Of a stretch of 64,000 nt of DNA, positions 32,110 to 39,804 are shown piece after piece; within the stretch, counting starts at the first letter, position 1; each line of letters begins with the position of its first letter. The notes beneath the pieces are model-generated. The model had not been told where the DNA came from and ran no database searches. It saw nothing but the letters and a program-made list of their open reading frames with translations. Where the stretch lies: NCBI RefSeq assembly GCF_001428255.1, contig NZ_LMRW01000012.1:392715-456714 (forward strand). Direction: 5' to 3'. The DNA is from Agromyces sp. Soil535 (GTDB taxonomy: Bacteria; Actinomycetota; Actinomycetes; Actinomycetales; Microbacteriaceae). Both the position numbers and the translations under genes were made by a program.

Positions 32110-32436
32110 ATGACCACCGCCACGCCCACCCCGTCGCAGCAGGCGCCGTTCGGCGAGCCGAACCCCTACGCGACCACCGCACCCGCGGCGGAGACGCGCG
32201 GATTCAGCATCTCGAGCCTCGTGCTCGGCCTCGTGTCGATCGTCGCGAGCTACACCTTCTTCGTGCCGATCGTCGGCCTCGTGCTCGGCGTCCTGGCGCT
32301 GAAGCGCGAGCCCGCGTCGCGCACGATGGCGATCTGGGGCATCGTGCTGAACGCGGTGATGCTCGCCGGGGCGGTGCTCGTGAGCCTCGGGGCCTTCGCC
32401 TTCGGCCTCGCGATGCTGCCCTTCGCGTTCCTCTGA
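32110..32436 (+). CDS. DUF4190-type small membrane protein
   Basis: 108 aa with two hydrophobic segments (FSISSLVLGLVSIVASYTFFVPIVGLVLGVLALKRE and MAIWGIVLNAVMLAGAVLVSLGAFAFGLAML). The stretch ISSLVLGLVSI...GLVLGVLALKR is the DUF4190 pattern. The N-terminal 35 residues are Pro/Thr/Ala-rich. AACAGGAGATCACC precedes the ATG. It is followed by a strong terminator, and function is unknown. Confidence 0.8.
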   Translation: MTTATPTPSQQAPFGEPNPYATTAPAAETRGFSISSLVLGLVSIVASYTFFVPIVGLVLGVLALKREPASRTMAIWGIVLNAVMLAGAVLVSLGAFAFGLAMLPFAFL

Positions 32437-32447
32437 TCCTCGAGCCC

Positions 32448-32486
32448 GAACGGGCCGCGCCCCCGGCTTCGGGGCGCGGCCCGTTC
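32448..32486 (+). terminator. Strong terminator hairpin
   Basis: A perfect 16-bp stem, GAACGGGCCGCGCCCC (32448-32463) with its complement at 32471-32486 and a 7-nt loop. It separates the DUF4190 gene from the convergent GntR regulator gene. Confidence 0.8.
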
Positions 32487-32531
32487 GCCGTTCCCGTGTC
32501 GAGCGGATGCCGCGAGCCGGACGCGCTGCGT

Positions 32532-33350
32532 TCAGGCGTAGAAGCCGCGCAGCAGCGCCTCGGTCCCCCCGATGTGCTCGGCCATCGCCGCCGCGGCGTC
32601 GTCGGGGCTTCCGCGCAGGATCGCGTCGACGATGGCGCGGTGCTGCTCGTTCGAGTGGGCGATGTTCGGAGCGAGCAGCGGGATGCCGTCGAGGAGTTCG
32701 TTCACGCGCATGCGCACGTCCGCCACGAGCGGGATGACACTCGGAGTGCCGAGCACCTCGGCGATGAGCAGGTGCAGCCGCGAGTCCGCCATGCGGTACT
32801 GCTCGCCCGGCGCCGTGCGGCACTCCTCGTAGGCCTGCCAGAGGCGCTCCCGATCGCCCGCGGTGAGCTCGCTCTCGGCCGCCCGCCGCGCGACGCCGAC
32901 CTCGATCACGGCGCGGAGTGCGAGCGTGTCCTCGAGCGCGGCGCCCGGGCCATGCGGGTCGCGGCCGGTGCCCGCCGTGACGGGTGAGGCCGTCGGCAGC
33001 TCATCCGAGACGAACGTGCCGCCGTACCGGCCGCGCCTGGCGACCACCCACCCCGCCTCTGCGAGCGACGCGATCGCCTCCCGGAGCGTGTCGCGGCTCA
33101 CCTCGAGCATGCCTGCCAGCTCGCGCTCGGGGGGCAGCTGTTCGCCGGGGCCGATGAGCCCGAGCCGAATGGACTGGAGGAGGCGCTGCACGGTCTCCTC
33201 GAAGGCATTCGCCGGACGTGCGGGCGTGAGCAGGAGCCCGGCGCTCAGTACCTCTGCCACGGGCTCCGGAGCGGCGGCCTCGGCGGCGGCGTCGTCGCGA
33301 GCAGCCTCCGCAGCGGCATCCGCTCGGTCCTCGCGCTCCGCCATGTCCAT
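32532..33350 (-). CDS. FadR-type GntR transcriptional regulator
   Basis: 272 aa from ATG 33350 (or 270 from ATG 33344). The N-terminal 45 residues are Ala/Glu/Asp-rich. The winged HTH is NAFEETVQRLLQSIRLGLIGPGEQLPPERELAGMLEVSRDTLREAIASLAEAGWVVARRGRYGGTFVSD. The C-terminal FCD ligand domain contains LEDTLALRAVIEVGVARRAAE, HLLIAEVLGTPS and HRAIVDAILRGSPDDAAAAMAEHI, with the metal-binding Asp/His pattern. TAGGCT lies seven nt before the start, so it can be transcribed apart from the operon it ends. It probably controls the gamma-glutamylation genes. Confidence 0.9.
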   Translation of the reverse strand: MDMAEREDRADAAAEAARDDAAAEAAAPEPVAEVLSAGLLLTPARPANAFEETVQRLLQSIRLGLIGPGEQLPPERELAGMLEVSRDTLREAIASLAEAGWVVARRGRYGGTFVSDELPTASPVTAGTGRDPHGPGAALEDTLALRAVIEVGVARRAAESELTAGDRERLWQAYEECRTAPGEQYRMADSRLHLLIAEVLGTPSVIPLVADVRMRVNELLDGIPLLAPNIAHSNEQHRAIVDAILRGSPDDAAAAMAEHIGGTEALLRGFYA

Positions 33351-33357
33351 GCCTTCG

Positions 33358-33363
33358 AGCCTA
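33358..33363 (-). promoter_or_regulatory. Leaderless -10 of the GntR gene, sharing the SDR stop codon
   Basis: TAGGCT on the minus strand. Its first three bases are the TAG stop codon of the SDR gene. Seven nt follow before ATG 33350. Confidence 0.5.
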
Positions 33364-34152
33364 GAACGGCGTGACGTAGGCGGAGCTGATGCCGCCGTCG
33401 ACGAGGAACGTGGACCCCGTGATGAACGACGCGTCGTCGCTCGCGAGGAACGCGACGGCCGCCGCGAGCTCCTCGGGCTCGGCGAACCGCCCCACGGGGA
33501 TGTGCACGAGCCGCCGCTGCGCACGCCCGGGATCATTCGCGAACAGCTCCTGCAGCAGCGGCGTGTTCACCGGGCCCGGGCAGAGGGCGTTCACGCGGAT
33601 GCCCTGGCGGGCGAACTGCACGCCGAGCTCACGGCTCATCGCGAGCACGCCACCCTTCGAGGCGGTGTAGGAGATCTGCGACGTCGCCGAGCCCAGCACC
33701 GCGACGAACGACGCCGTGTTGATGATCGAGCCGCGGCCCTGCGCCACCATGTGGCGGAGCGCTGCTCGCGAGCACAGGTACACCGACTTCAGGTTGACGT
33801 CCTGCACCTTCTGCCAGGCCGGCAGCTCGGTGGTCTCGATGGAGTCGTCGTCGGGTGGCGAGATGCCCGCGTTGTTGAACGCGATGTCCACGGAGCCGTA
33901 GGCGTCTGCGGCCGCGTCGAAGAGGTGGTCGACCTGGCGTTGGTCGGTCACATCGACCGGCACGTACAGACCGTCGACGAGGGTGGCGGCCGCATCGCCG
34001 GCATTCACGTCGAGGTCGCCGATCACGACCCTGGCTCCCTCGGCGGCGAGTCGCTTCGCCGTGGCGAGCCCGATGCCGGATGCCCCGCCGGTGATGACGG
34101 CGACGCGTCCGGCGAGGCGCTGGGTGAGGTCGATGCGGGGGAGGTCGGTCAT
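33361..34152 (-). CDS. SDR-family oxidoreductase in the glutamylation operon
   Basis: 263-aa short-chain dehydrogenase. It has TGGASGIG for the cofactor, NNAG (FNNAGISPPDD), the catalytic Ser/Tyr/Lys in NTASFVAVLGSATSQISYTASKGG, and NALCPGPVNTPL. Start ATG 34152, 40 nt after the ALDH stop. It probably oxidises or reduces a hydroxy or keto intermediate. Its substrate cannot be read from sequence; related genes occur beside puuA/puuD/puuC-like genes in actinobacteria. Confidence 0.88.
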   Translation of the reverse strand: MTDLPRIDLTQRLAGRVAVITGGASGIGLATAKRLAAEGARVVIGDLDVNAGDAAATLVDGLYVPVDVTDQRQVDHLFDAAADAYGSVDIAFNNAGISPPDDDSIETTELPAWQKVQDVNLKSVYLCSRAALRHMVAQGRGSIINTASFVAVLGSATSQISYTASKGGVLAMSRELGVQFARQGIRVNALCPGPVNTPLLQELFANDPGRAQRRLVHIPVGRFAEPEELAAAVAFLASDDASFITGSTFLVDGGISSAYVTPF

Positions 34153-34172
34153 GGTGCTCCTGTCGTGGGTTC

Positions 34173-34206
34173 GGGTCTCGATACGCGCGGCGCTAGTCGA
34201 CCACCG
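34173..34206 (-). repeat. Dispersed repeat unit over an ALDH stop codon
   Basis: On the minus strand this reads GGTGGTCGACTAG...GTATCGAGACCC, the same form as the unit at 19183-19218 (TGGTCGAGGAG...GTCTCGAGAC). The TAG stop of the aldehyde dehydrogenase lies inside it. This appears to be a single unit, not an inverted pair. Confidence 0.55.
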
Positions 34207-35566
34207 GGGCGGGGTCGACGGCGAGGAAGACGTTCTTGGTCTCGGTGAAGGCGATCGGCGCGTCGGGGCCGAGCTCGCGCCCGAGGCCCGACTGCTTGAA
34301 CCCGCCGAACGGCGTCGCATAGCGTACCGACGAGTGCGAGTTCACGCTGAGGTTGCCCGACTCCACGGCACGGGCCACCCGGATGCCGCGACTGAGGTCG
34401 CGCGTCCAGATGGAGCCCGACAGGCCGTACTCGCTCGCGTTCGCGAACTGGATCGCGTCGGCCTCGTCGTCGAACGGGAACACCGACACCACCGGGCCGA
34501 AGATCTCCTCCCGCGCGGCGCGCGAGTCGCGGGCGGGCGTCAGCACCGTCGGGGCGAACCAGTAGCCGGGGCCGCCGGGCGCGCTGCCGCGGAACGCGAG
34601 GTCCGTGTCGTCGGGCACGAACGAACGCACCCGGTCGAGGTGTGCGCGTGCCACGAGCGGACCCATCTCGGTCGCCTCCTCGGCGGGGTCGCCGACGCTC
34701 ACGCCCTGCACAGCAGGCTCCAGGAGCTCCATGAACCGCTCGTAGACGCTGCGCTCCACGAGGATGCGACTGCGCGCGCAGCAGTCCTGCCCGGCGTTCT
34801 CGAACACGCCGTACGGCGCAGTGGCTGCGGCCTTCTCGAGGTCGGCGTCGGCGAACACGATGTTCGCGCTCTTGCCGCCGAGTTCCAGCGTCACGCGCTT
34901 CACCTGCGCCGCGCAGCCCGCCATGATGTGCTTGCCGACCTCGGTCGAGCCCGTGAACACGACCTTGCGCACGGTCTCGTGCGTGACGAACCGCTCGCCG
35001 ACGACGGATCCCTTGCCGGGCAGGACCTGGAAGAGCCCCTCGGGCAGCCCGGACTCCAGGCCGAGCTCGGCGAGGCGCATGCTCGTCAGCGGCGTCCACT
35101 CGGCGGGCTTCAGCACGACCGCGTTGCCCGCGGCGAGGGCGGGGGCGAAGCCCCATGACGCGATCGTCATGGGGAAGTTCCACGGCGTGATCACGCCCAC
35201 CACGCCGAGCGGCTCCTGGAATGTCACGTCGAGCCCGCCCGCCACCGGGATCTGGCGGCCGAACAGCCGTTCGGGAGCGGCCGAGAAGTACTCGAGCACG
35301 TCGCGCACGTGCCTCGCCTCCCACCGGGCCTGCGAGATCGGATGCCCCGAGTTGCGCACCTCGGTGGCGGCGAGCTCCTCGACGGCGCCGTCGACGGCCT
35401 CCGCGAAGCGCCGCAGCATCCGGCCCCGGTCGACTGGGGCGAGCGCCGCCCAGTCGCGCTGCGCCGCCGCCGCGCGGGCGATGGCGGCATCCGCCTCCTC
35501 GATCGAACTCGACGTGACGGTGGCGACGACCTGCTCGTCAGCGGGGTTCACGATCGTGTGGCTCAC
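34193..35566 (-). CDS. Aldehyde dehydrogenase (PuuC-like)
   Basis: 457 aa from GTG 35566, which has GGAAGGAG upstream and overlaps the puuD-like stop by 4 nt. All catalytic elements are intact: [57 protein letters not shown] (Glu), NAGQDCCARSRI (Cys) and [13 protein letters not shown]. The end is FGGFKQSGLGRELG. In a PuuA/PuuD operon this enzyme would oxidise a gamma-glutamylated or free amino aldehyde to the acid. The last codons and stop lie within a dispersed repeat unit. Confidence 0.93.
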   Translation of the reverse strand: MSHTIVNPADEQVVATVTSSSIEEADAAIARAAAAQRDWAALAPVDRGRMLRRFAEAVDGAVEELAATEVRNSGHPISQARWEARHVRDVLEYFSAAPERLFGRQIPVAGGLDVTFQEPLGVVGVITPWNFPMTIASWGFAPALAAGNAVVLKPAEWTPLTSMRLAELGLESGLPEGLFQVLPGKGSVVGERFVTHETVRKVVFTGSTEVGKHIMAGCAAQVKRVTLELGGKSANIVFADADLEKAAATAPYGVFENAGQDCCARSRILVERSVYERFMELLEPAVQGVSVGDPAEEATEMGPLVARAHLDRVRSFVPDDTDLAFRGSAPGGPGYWFAPTVLTPARDSRAAREEIFGPVVSVFPFDDEADAIQFANASEYGLSGSIWTRDLSRGIRVARAVESGNLSVNSHSSVRYATPFGGFKQSGLGRELGPDAPIAFTETKNVFLAVDPAPVVD

Positions 35567-36405
35567 GAACGGCTCCTTCCCATGCGGTGGGTGCGGGCGG
35601 CCTCGACGAGCCCGGCGAACAGCCGGCGGTCGGCTGCGTTCTCCTCGGGATGCCACTGCACGCCGATCCCGAACGGCACCGAGTCGAGCTCGACGGCCTC
35701 GATGACGCCGTCCTCGCTGCGCGCGGTCACCGTGAGGCCTTCGGCGACCCGGTCGAGGGCCTGGTGGTGGTAGAAGTGCACGGACAGTGCGTCGGTGTCG
35801 GGCCCGAGTACGGCGGCCAGCCGAGAGCCGGTCTCGACCGCCACGTCCCCTTCGCCGAACACGGCGGGGGAGGGCTGGTACCGCTCGCTGCCGACGACGT
35901 CGGGCAGGTGCTGGTGCAGCGTGCCGCCGAGCGCGACGTTCAGCACCTGCGCACCGCGGCAGATGCCGAGGAACGGCAGTTCGATCGCGATGGCCTCGGC
36001 GAGCAGCGCGTCCTCCCACGCGTCGCGGTCGGAGCGCGGTGCGCCCGTGCGAGGGTGCGGGACCTGCCCGTAGCGGGCGGGGTCCACGTCGGCGCCGCCC
36101 GCGATGATGAGCCCGTCGAGGGAGGCGACGACCGAGCGTGCGATCTCGCGGGTGACCGGCTGCGGCGGCAGCAGCACGGCGATGCCGCCGGCATCCGTCA
36201 CGGCGTCGAGGTAGACCTTCGGCAGGAACGACGCCGGCACGTCCCAGACTCCCGTCTGCGCCTGCTCGAGATAGGTGGTGACGCCGATCAACGGCGCGGA
36301 TGCCGCCGGCACAGGCACCGGGGCATCCGCGTCGTCCCCCATCCCCCCGGTCCAGCCGCTCGTCGTCACAGCGTCGTCGGAGAACTCAGAGCCGTTCGAA
36401 GCCAC
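35563..36405 (-). CDS. Class I glutamine amidotransferase-like hydrolase (PuuD/gamma-glutamyl hydrolase)
   Basis: 280-aa peptidase C26 family enzyme that removes glutamate from gamma-glutamyl compounds such as gamma-glutamyl-GABA. The catalytic Cys is in PFLGICRGAQVLNVALGG, with the His and Glu in GIGVQWHPEE. LDGLIIAGGADVDPARYG matches the family. The first 37 residues are Asp/Pro-rich and not part of the fold. It overlaps the glutamine-synthetase-like gene by 20 nt and the ALDH gene by 4 nt, so translation is coupled. Confidence 0.92.
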   Translation of the reverse strand: MASNGSEFSDDAVTTSGWTGGMGDDADAPVPVPAASAPLIGVTTYLEQAQTGVWDVPASFLPKVYLDAVTDAGGIAVLLPPQPVTREIARSVVASLDGLIIAGGADVDPARYGQVPHPRTGAPRSDRDAWEDALLAEAIAIELPFLGICRGAQVLNVALGGTLHQHLPDVVGSERYQPSPAVFGEGDVAVETGSRLAAVLGPDTDALSVHFYHHQALDRVAEGLTVTARSEDGVIEAVELDSVPFGIGVQWHPEENAADRRLFAGLVEAARTHRMGRSRS

Positions 36406-37753
36406 GCACCCGCTCCCAGTCCGTCACTGCCGCGTCGTAGGCCGCGAGCTCGACGCGCGTGTTGTTCAGGTAGTGCTCGACGACCTCGTCGCCGAAGGCC
36501 TCGCGGGCGATCGTCGACCCGGCGAACAGGTCGGCGGATTCGCGGAGCGTGGCCGGCACGCGCGCGACGTCGCTCTCGTAGGCGTTGCCGATGAACACGT
36601 CCGCGGGTTCGAGCTGCTCGTCGATGCCGTGCAGGCCGGCGGCGATCAGTGCGGCGACGGCGAGGTACTGGTTGACGTCGCCTCCCGGCACCCGGTTCTC
36701 GACGCGCATGCCGTGGCCGCGGCCGACGACCCGGAGGGCGCACGTGCGGTTGTCGAGTCCCCATGCGATCGCGGTCGGGGCGAAGCTCCCGGCGACGTAG
36801 CGCTTGTACGAGTTCACGTTCGGCGCCGAGAAGAGCGTGAGCTCGCGCATGGCCGAGAGCTGCCCCGCGAGGAAGTGCCGGAACAGCTTCGACATGCCGT
36901 TCGGGGCATCCGGGTCGCTGAAGACGGCCTCGCCGCCTTGGCCGCGGAGGCTGATGTGGATGTGGCAGCTGTTGCCCTCCCGCTCGTCGAACTTCGCCAT
37001 GAAGGTGAGCGACTTGCCGTGCTTGTCGGCGATCTCCTTCGCGCCGTTCTTGTAGATCGAGTGGTTGTCGCAGGTGCCGAGCGCATCCGTGTAGCGGAAT
37101 GCGATCTCCTGCTGCCCGAGGTTGCACTCGCCCTTCACGCCCTCGCAGTACATCCCGGCGCCGTCCATCGAGTTGCGGATGTCCCGCAGCAGCGGCTCCA
37201 TGCGCGTCGACGCGAGCAGCGCGTAGTCGATGTTGTAGTCGCTCGCGGGCGTGAGGTCGTGGTACCCCTTGCGCCAGGCGTCGCGGTAGGAGTCGTCGAA
37301 GACGATGAACTCGAGCTCGGTGCCGACGAACGCGGTCAGGCCGCGCTCGGCGAGCCGCTCAAGCTGGCGCTGCAGGATGCGACGGGGCGACGGCTCGACA
37401 GGCGTGCCGTCGAGCCACTGCAGGTCGGCGGTGACGAGCGCCGTCGCCTCGAGCCATGGGGCCATGCGGAGCGTCGTGAAGTCGGGAATCATAGCCATGT
37501 CGCCGTAGCCGCGCTCCCAGCTCGACATGGCGTAGCCGTCGACGGTGTTCATCTCGACATCGACCGCGAGCAGGTAGTTGCAGCACTCCGCGCCGTGCTG
37601 TGCGACGTCGTCGAGGAACAGGCGCGCCGACACGCGCTTGCCGACCAGGCGTCCCTGCATGTCGGTGAAGGCCACGATGACGGTGTCGACATGGCCGTCG
37701 GCGACGGCGCTGCGGAGCTGGTCGAGCGAGAGGTATCCGGTCGGTGCCGACAT
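36386..37753 (-). CDS. Glutamine-synthetase-like gamma-glutamyl amine ligase
   Basis: 455-aa GlnA-type ligase. It carries the GS catalytic set: TELEFIVFDDSY, GVKGECNLGQQEIAFRY, KNGAKEIADKHG with SLTFMAKFDEREGNSCHIHISL, and RVVGRGHGMRVENRVPGGDVNQYLAVAALIAAG. Context with a PuuD-like hydrolase, an ALDH and an ethanolamine-type permease indicates a PuuA/GlnA4-type enzyme that glutamylates an amine (ethanolamine, putrescine or similar) rather than making glutamine. The exact amine is inferred, not shown. ATG 37753 has GGAGGAG upstream. It is the first gene of the minus-strand operon. Confidence 0.9.
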   Translation of the reverse strand: MSAPTGYLSLDQLRSAVADGHVDTVIVAFTDMQGRLVGKRVSARLFLDDVAQHGAECCNYLLAVDVEMNTVDGYAMSSWERGYGDMAMIPDFTTLRMAPWLEATALVTADLQWLDGTPVEPSPRRILQRQLERLAERGLTAFVGTELEFIVFDDSYRDAWRKGYHDLTPASDYNIDYALLASTRMEPLLRDIRNSMDGAGMYCEGVKGECNLGQQEIAFRYTDALGTCDNHSIYKNGAKEIADKHGKSLTFMAKFDEREGNSCHIHISLRGQGGEAVFSDPDAPNGMSKLFRHFLAGQLSAMRELTLFSAPNVNSYKRYVAGSFAPTAIAWGLDNRTCALRVVGRGHGMRVENRVPGGDVNQYLAVAALIAAGLHGIDEQLEPADVFIGNAYESDVARVPATLRESADLFAGSTIAREAFGDEVVEHYLNNTRVELAAYDAAVTDWERVRGFERL

Positions 37754-37776
37754 CCGGCTCCTCCTCGAGAACGTTG

Positions 37777-37799
37777 AATGGTCTGCGGTGGCGACCATT
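37777..37799. promoter_or_regulatory. Inverted repeat operator candidate
   Basis: AATGGTC (37777-37783) and GACCATT (37793-37799) form perfect 7-bp arms around 9 nt. It lies 24 nt upstream of the ligase start, in the divergent promoter region with the permease. The TGGTC...GACCA form is like sites of FadR-type GntR regulators, one of which ends this operon. Confidence 0.55.
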
Positions 37800-37903
37800 A
37801 CATCACAGCCGGCGGGCCTTCGACAGTGGATTCGCCGCGTGATTGAGCGGGTGCCGAACGAATACCCCGGAAAAAGGTCTGTACGAGCCACCATTGCGCA
37901 CTC

Positions 37904-37909
37904 TATAGT
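37904..37909 (+). promoter_or_regulatory. Candidate -10 of the permease gene
   Basis: TATAGT, an excellent -10, 71 nt before the permease ATG. No good -35 is present at 16-18 nt (GTACGA), so an activator may be needed. Confidence 0.5.
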
Positions 37910-37979
37910 CGGGGCCAACGCATCGCATCCCCCCGCGCCCGCCCGAATCGGCCCGCGCGACGAGAGCAAGGGAACCACT

Positions 37980-39560
37980 ATGTCGAAGGACACACTCAAG
38001 GTCTCGGGCGTGACGTACACGACCGCCGAGGACGGCTACTTCGAGAAACGACGCCTGAAGCGCTCGGCGGGAGTCTGGGGCCTCTGGGGCCTCGCCGTCG
38101 CCGCCGTCATCTCCGGAGACTTCTCGGGCTGGAACTTCGGTATCGACTTCGCCGGGTTCGGCGGCATGCTCATCGCCTTCGCGATCCTCGTGGCGATGTA
38201 CTACGGCCTCATCTTCTCGATCGGGGAGATGTCGTCGGCGATGCCGCACACGGGAGGTGCCTACTCCTTCTCGCGCGCCGCGATGGGCCCATGGGGCGGA
38301 TTCATCACCGGGCTCGCCGAGACGATCGAGTACGTCGCGACCACCGCCGTGATCGTGTACTTCTCGGCCGCGTATGCGGACAGCATCACGAGCGAGTTGC
38401 TCGGCTTCTCGATGCCGGCATGGATCTGGTGGGTCATCCTCTACGTCGCGTTCATCGCGCTGAACGCGGCCGGTGCCAACATCTCGTTCAAGTTCGCCAT
38501 CGTCGTCTCGATCATCTCGATCGGCATCATCGTCGTGTTCTCGGCCATGGCGATCTTCTCGGGCGCATTCTCGTGGGACGCGCTGTGGGACATCGCACCC
38601 GACGCCGGGCAGACCGCGTTCCTTCCGCACGGCGTCCTGCCGATCCTGTTCGCCCTGCCGTTCGCGATGTGGTTCTTCCTCGGAATCGAGGAGCTCCCAC
38701 TCGCTGCCGAGGAATCGCACGACCCCGTTCGCGACATCCCGAAGGCCGGGCTCATCGCCCGGGCGACGCTGATCATCACGGGTCTGCTCGTGCTCTTCCT
38801 GAACACCGGCGTGATCGGCGCAGAGGCTACCGGAACCGCCGGGGAACCGCTGCTCGACGGGTTCAGGGCCATCGTCGGCGACGGGATGGCAGCCGTGCTC
38901 TCGCTGTTCGCGCTGATCGGCCTGCTCGCGTCGTTGCAGGGCATCATGTTCGCCTACGGGCGCAACATGTACTCGCTGTCGCGGGCGGGCTACTACCCGA
39001 AGTTCCTCTCCCTCACTGGCAAGCGCCAAACCCCGTGGGTCGCACTCGTCGCCGGCGCGGTCATCGGGTTCGTCGCGCTCATCGTCGTCGACGCGCTCGG
39101 CGGCTCGACCGGCGTCGCCGGGGCGATCGTGCTCAACATCGCGGTGTGGGGTGCGGTGCTCGCCTACATCCTGCAGATGGTTGCGTTCGTCGTCCTCCGT
39201 CGCAAGTTCCCCGACGCCAAGCGGCCCTTCCGCAGCCCGTGGGGAGTGCCGGGCGCGGTGATCGCCGGCGTCATCGCCGCGCTCATCTTCTTCGGGACGC
39301 TGATCAATCCCACGTTCCTGCCGGCCATCATCGCGATCCTCGTCGTCTATGTCATCATGCTGATCGCCTTCGGCGTCTGGGGCCGGCACCGGCTGATCCT
39401 CTCGCCCGAGGAGGAGTACGCGGTCTCGGGCGGCCTGCACGGCGACCCGCAGGTCGAGGGCTACGGCGGGGAGGTCGAGACCGAGCTGCTCGCGGCCGAC
39501 GGCGTCGACGAGCCCGCTCAGGTGCCGGCGGACGTCGTCGACGAGCCCGACAAGGTCTGA
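37980..39560 (+). CDS. eat: APC-family amino acid/amine permease (Eat-like)
   Basis: 526-aa membrane protein with about 12 helices of the APC superfamily (AA_permease_2). SGDFSGWNFGIDFAGFGGMLIAFAILVAMYYGLIFSIGEMSSAMPHTGGAYSFSRAAMGPWGG closely resembles ethanolamine permeases. EELPLAAEESHDPVRDIPKAG marks the loop before helix 7. It is divergent from the glutamylation operon, so it probably imports the amine that the ligase glutamylates. The C-terminal 55 residues are acidic and cytoplasmic. The start ATG 37980 follows AAGGGAACC. Confidence 0.9.
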   Translation: MSKDTLKVSGVTYTTAEDGYFEKRRLKRSAGVWGLWGLAVAAVISGDFSGWNFGIDFAGFGGMLIAFAILVAMYYGLIFSIGEMSSAMPHTGGAYSFSRAAMGPWGGFITGLAETIEYVATTAVIVYFSAAYADSITSELLGFSMPAWIWWVILYVAFIALNAAGANISFKFAIVVSIISIGIIVVFSAMAIFSGAFSWDALWDIAPDAGQTAFLPHGVLPILFALPFAMWFFLGIEELPLAAEESHDPVRDIPKAGLIARATLIITGLLVLFLNTGVIGAEATGTAGEPLLDGFRAIVGDGMAAVLSLFALIGLLASLQGIMFAYGRNMYSLSRAGYYPKFLSLTGKRQTPWVALVAGAVIGFVALIVVDALGGSTGVAGAIVLNIAVWGAVLAYILQMVAFVVLRRKFPDAKRPFRSPWGVPGAVIAGVIAALIFFGTLINPTFLPAIIAILVVYVIMLIAFGVWGRHRLILSPEEEYAVSGGLHGDPQVEGYGGEVETELLAADGVDEPAQVPADVVDEPDKV

Positions 39561-39604
39561 GGCGGCCGAGGTCCGGATCGACCGGATCTGGCCGACTGGA
39601 ATGG

Positions 39605-39634
39605 GGCGGCGGGGCGTGGGGGCGCCCCGCCGCC
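39605..39634 (+). terminator. Terminator hairpin after the permease gene
   Basis: GGCGGCGGGGCG (39605-39616) and CGCCCCGCCGCC (39623-39634) form a perfect 12-bp stem with a 6-nt loop, 44 nt after the permease stop. It separates the permease from aspA. Confidence 0.75.
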
Positions 39635-39657
39635 CTCACGCGTGCGCCCGACGGCGG

Positions 39658-39724
39658 TAGGCTCGAAGGCGAGAAGAGGCGCGGCGACCCCGCGCGGACC
39701 ACCCCGCGCGGCGATCCCGCGCGA
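39658..39724 (+). repeat. Tandem GC repeats in the aspA leader
   Basis: ACCCCGCGCGG occurs at 39687 and 39701 and ATCCCGCGCGA at 39714, so three near-copies lie 14 and 13 bp apart. A weak -10 candidate (TAGGCT, 39658-39663) precedes them. They may be protein-binding sites or simple slippage products. Confidence 0.45.
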
Positions 39725-39804
39725 ACACGAGGCAATGGAGCCCCACAGTGTCGATGACCCGACCCGAACACCTGCCCGACCGCCTGACCAAGGAGGAGGA
39801 GCAC

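Noticed and set aside
39748..39804. GTG 39748 as the aspA start
   Set aside because: No ribosome-binding site; AGGAGG lies eight nt before GTG 39805.
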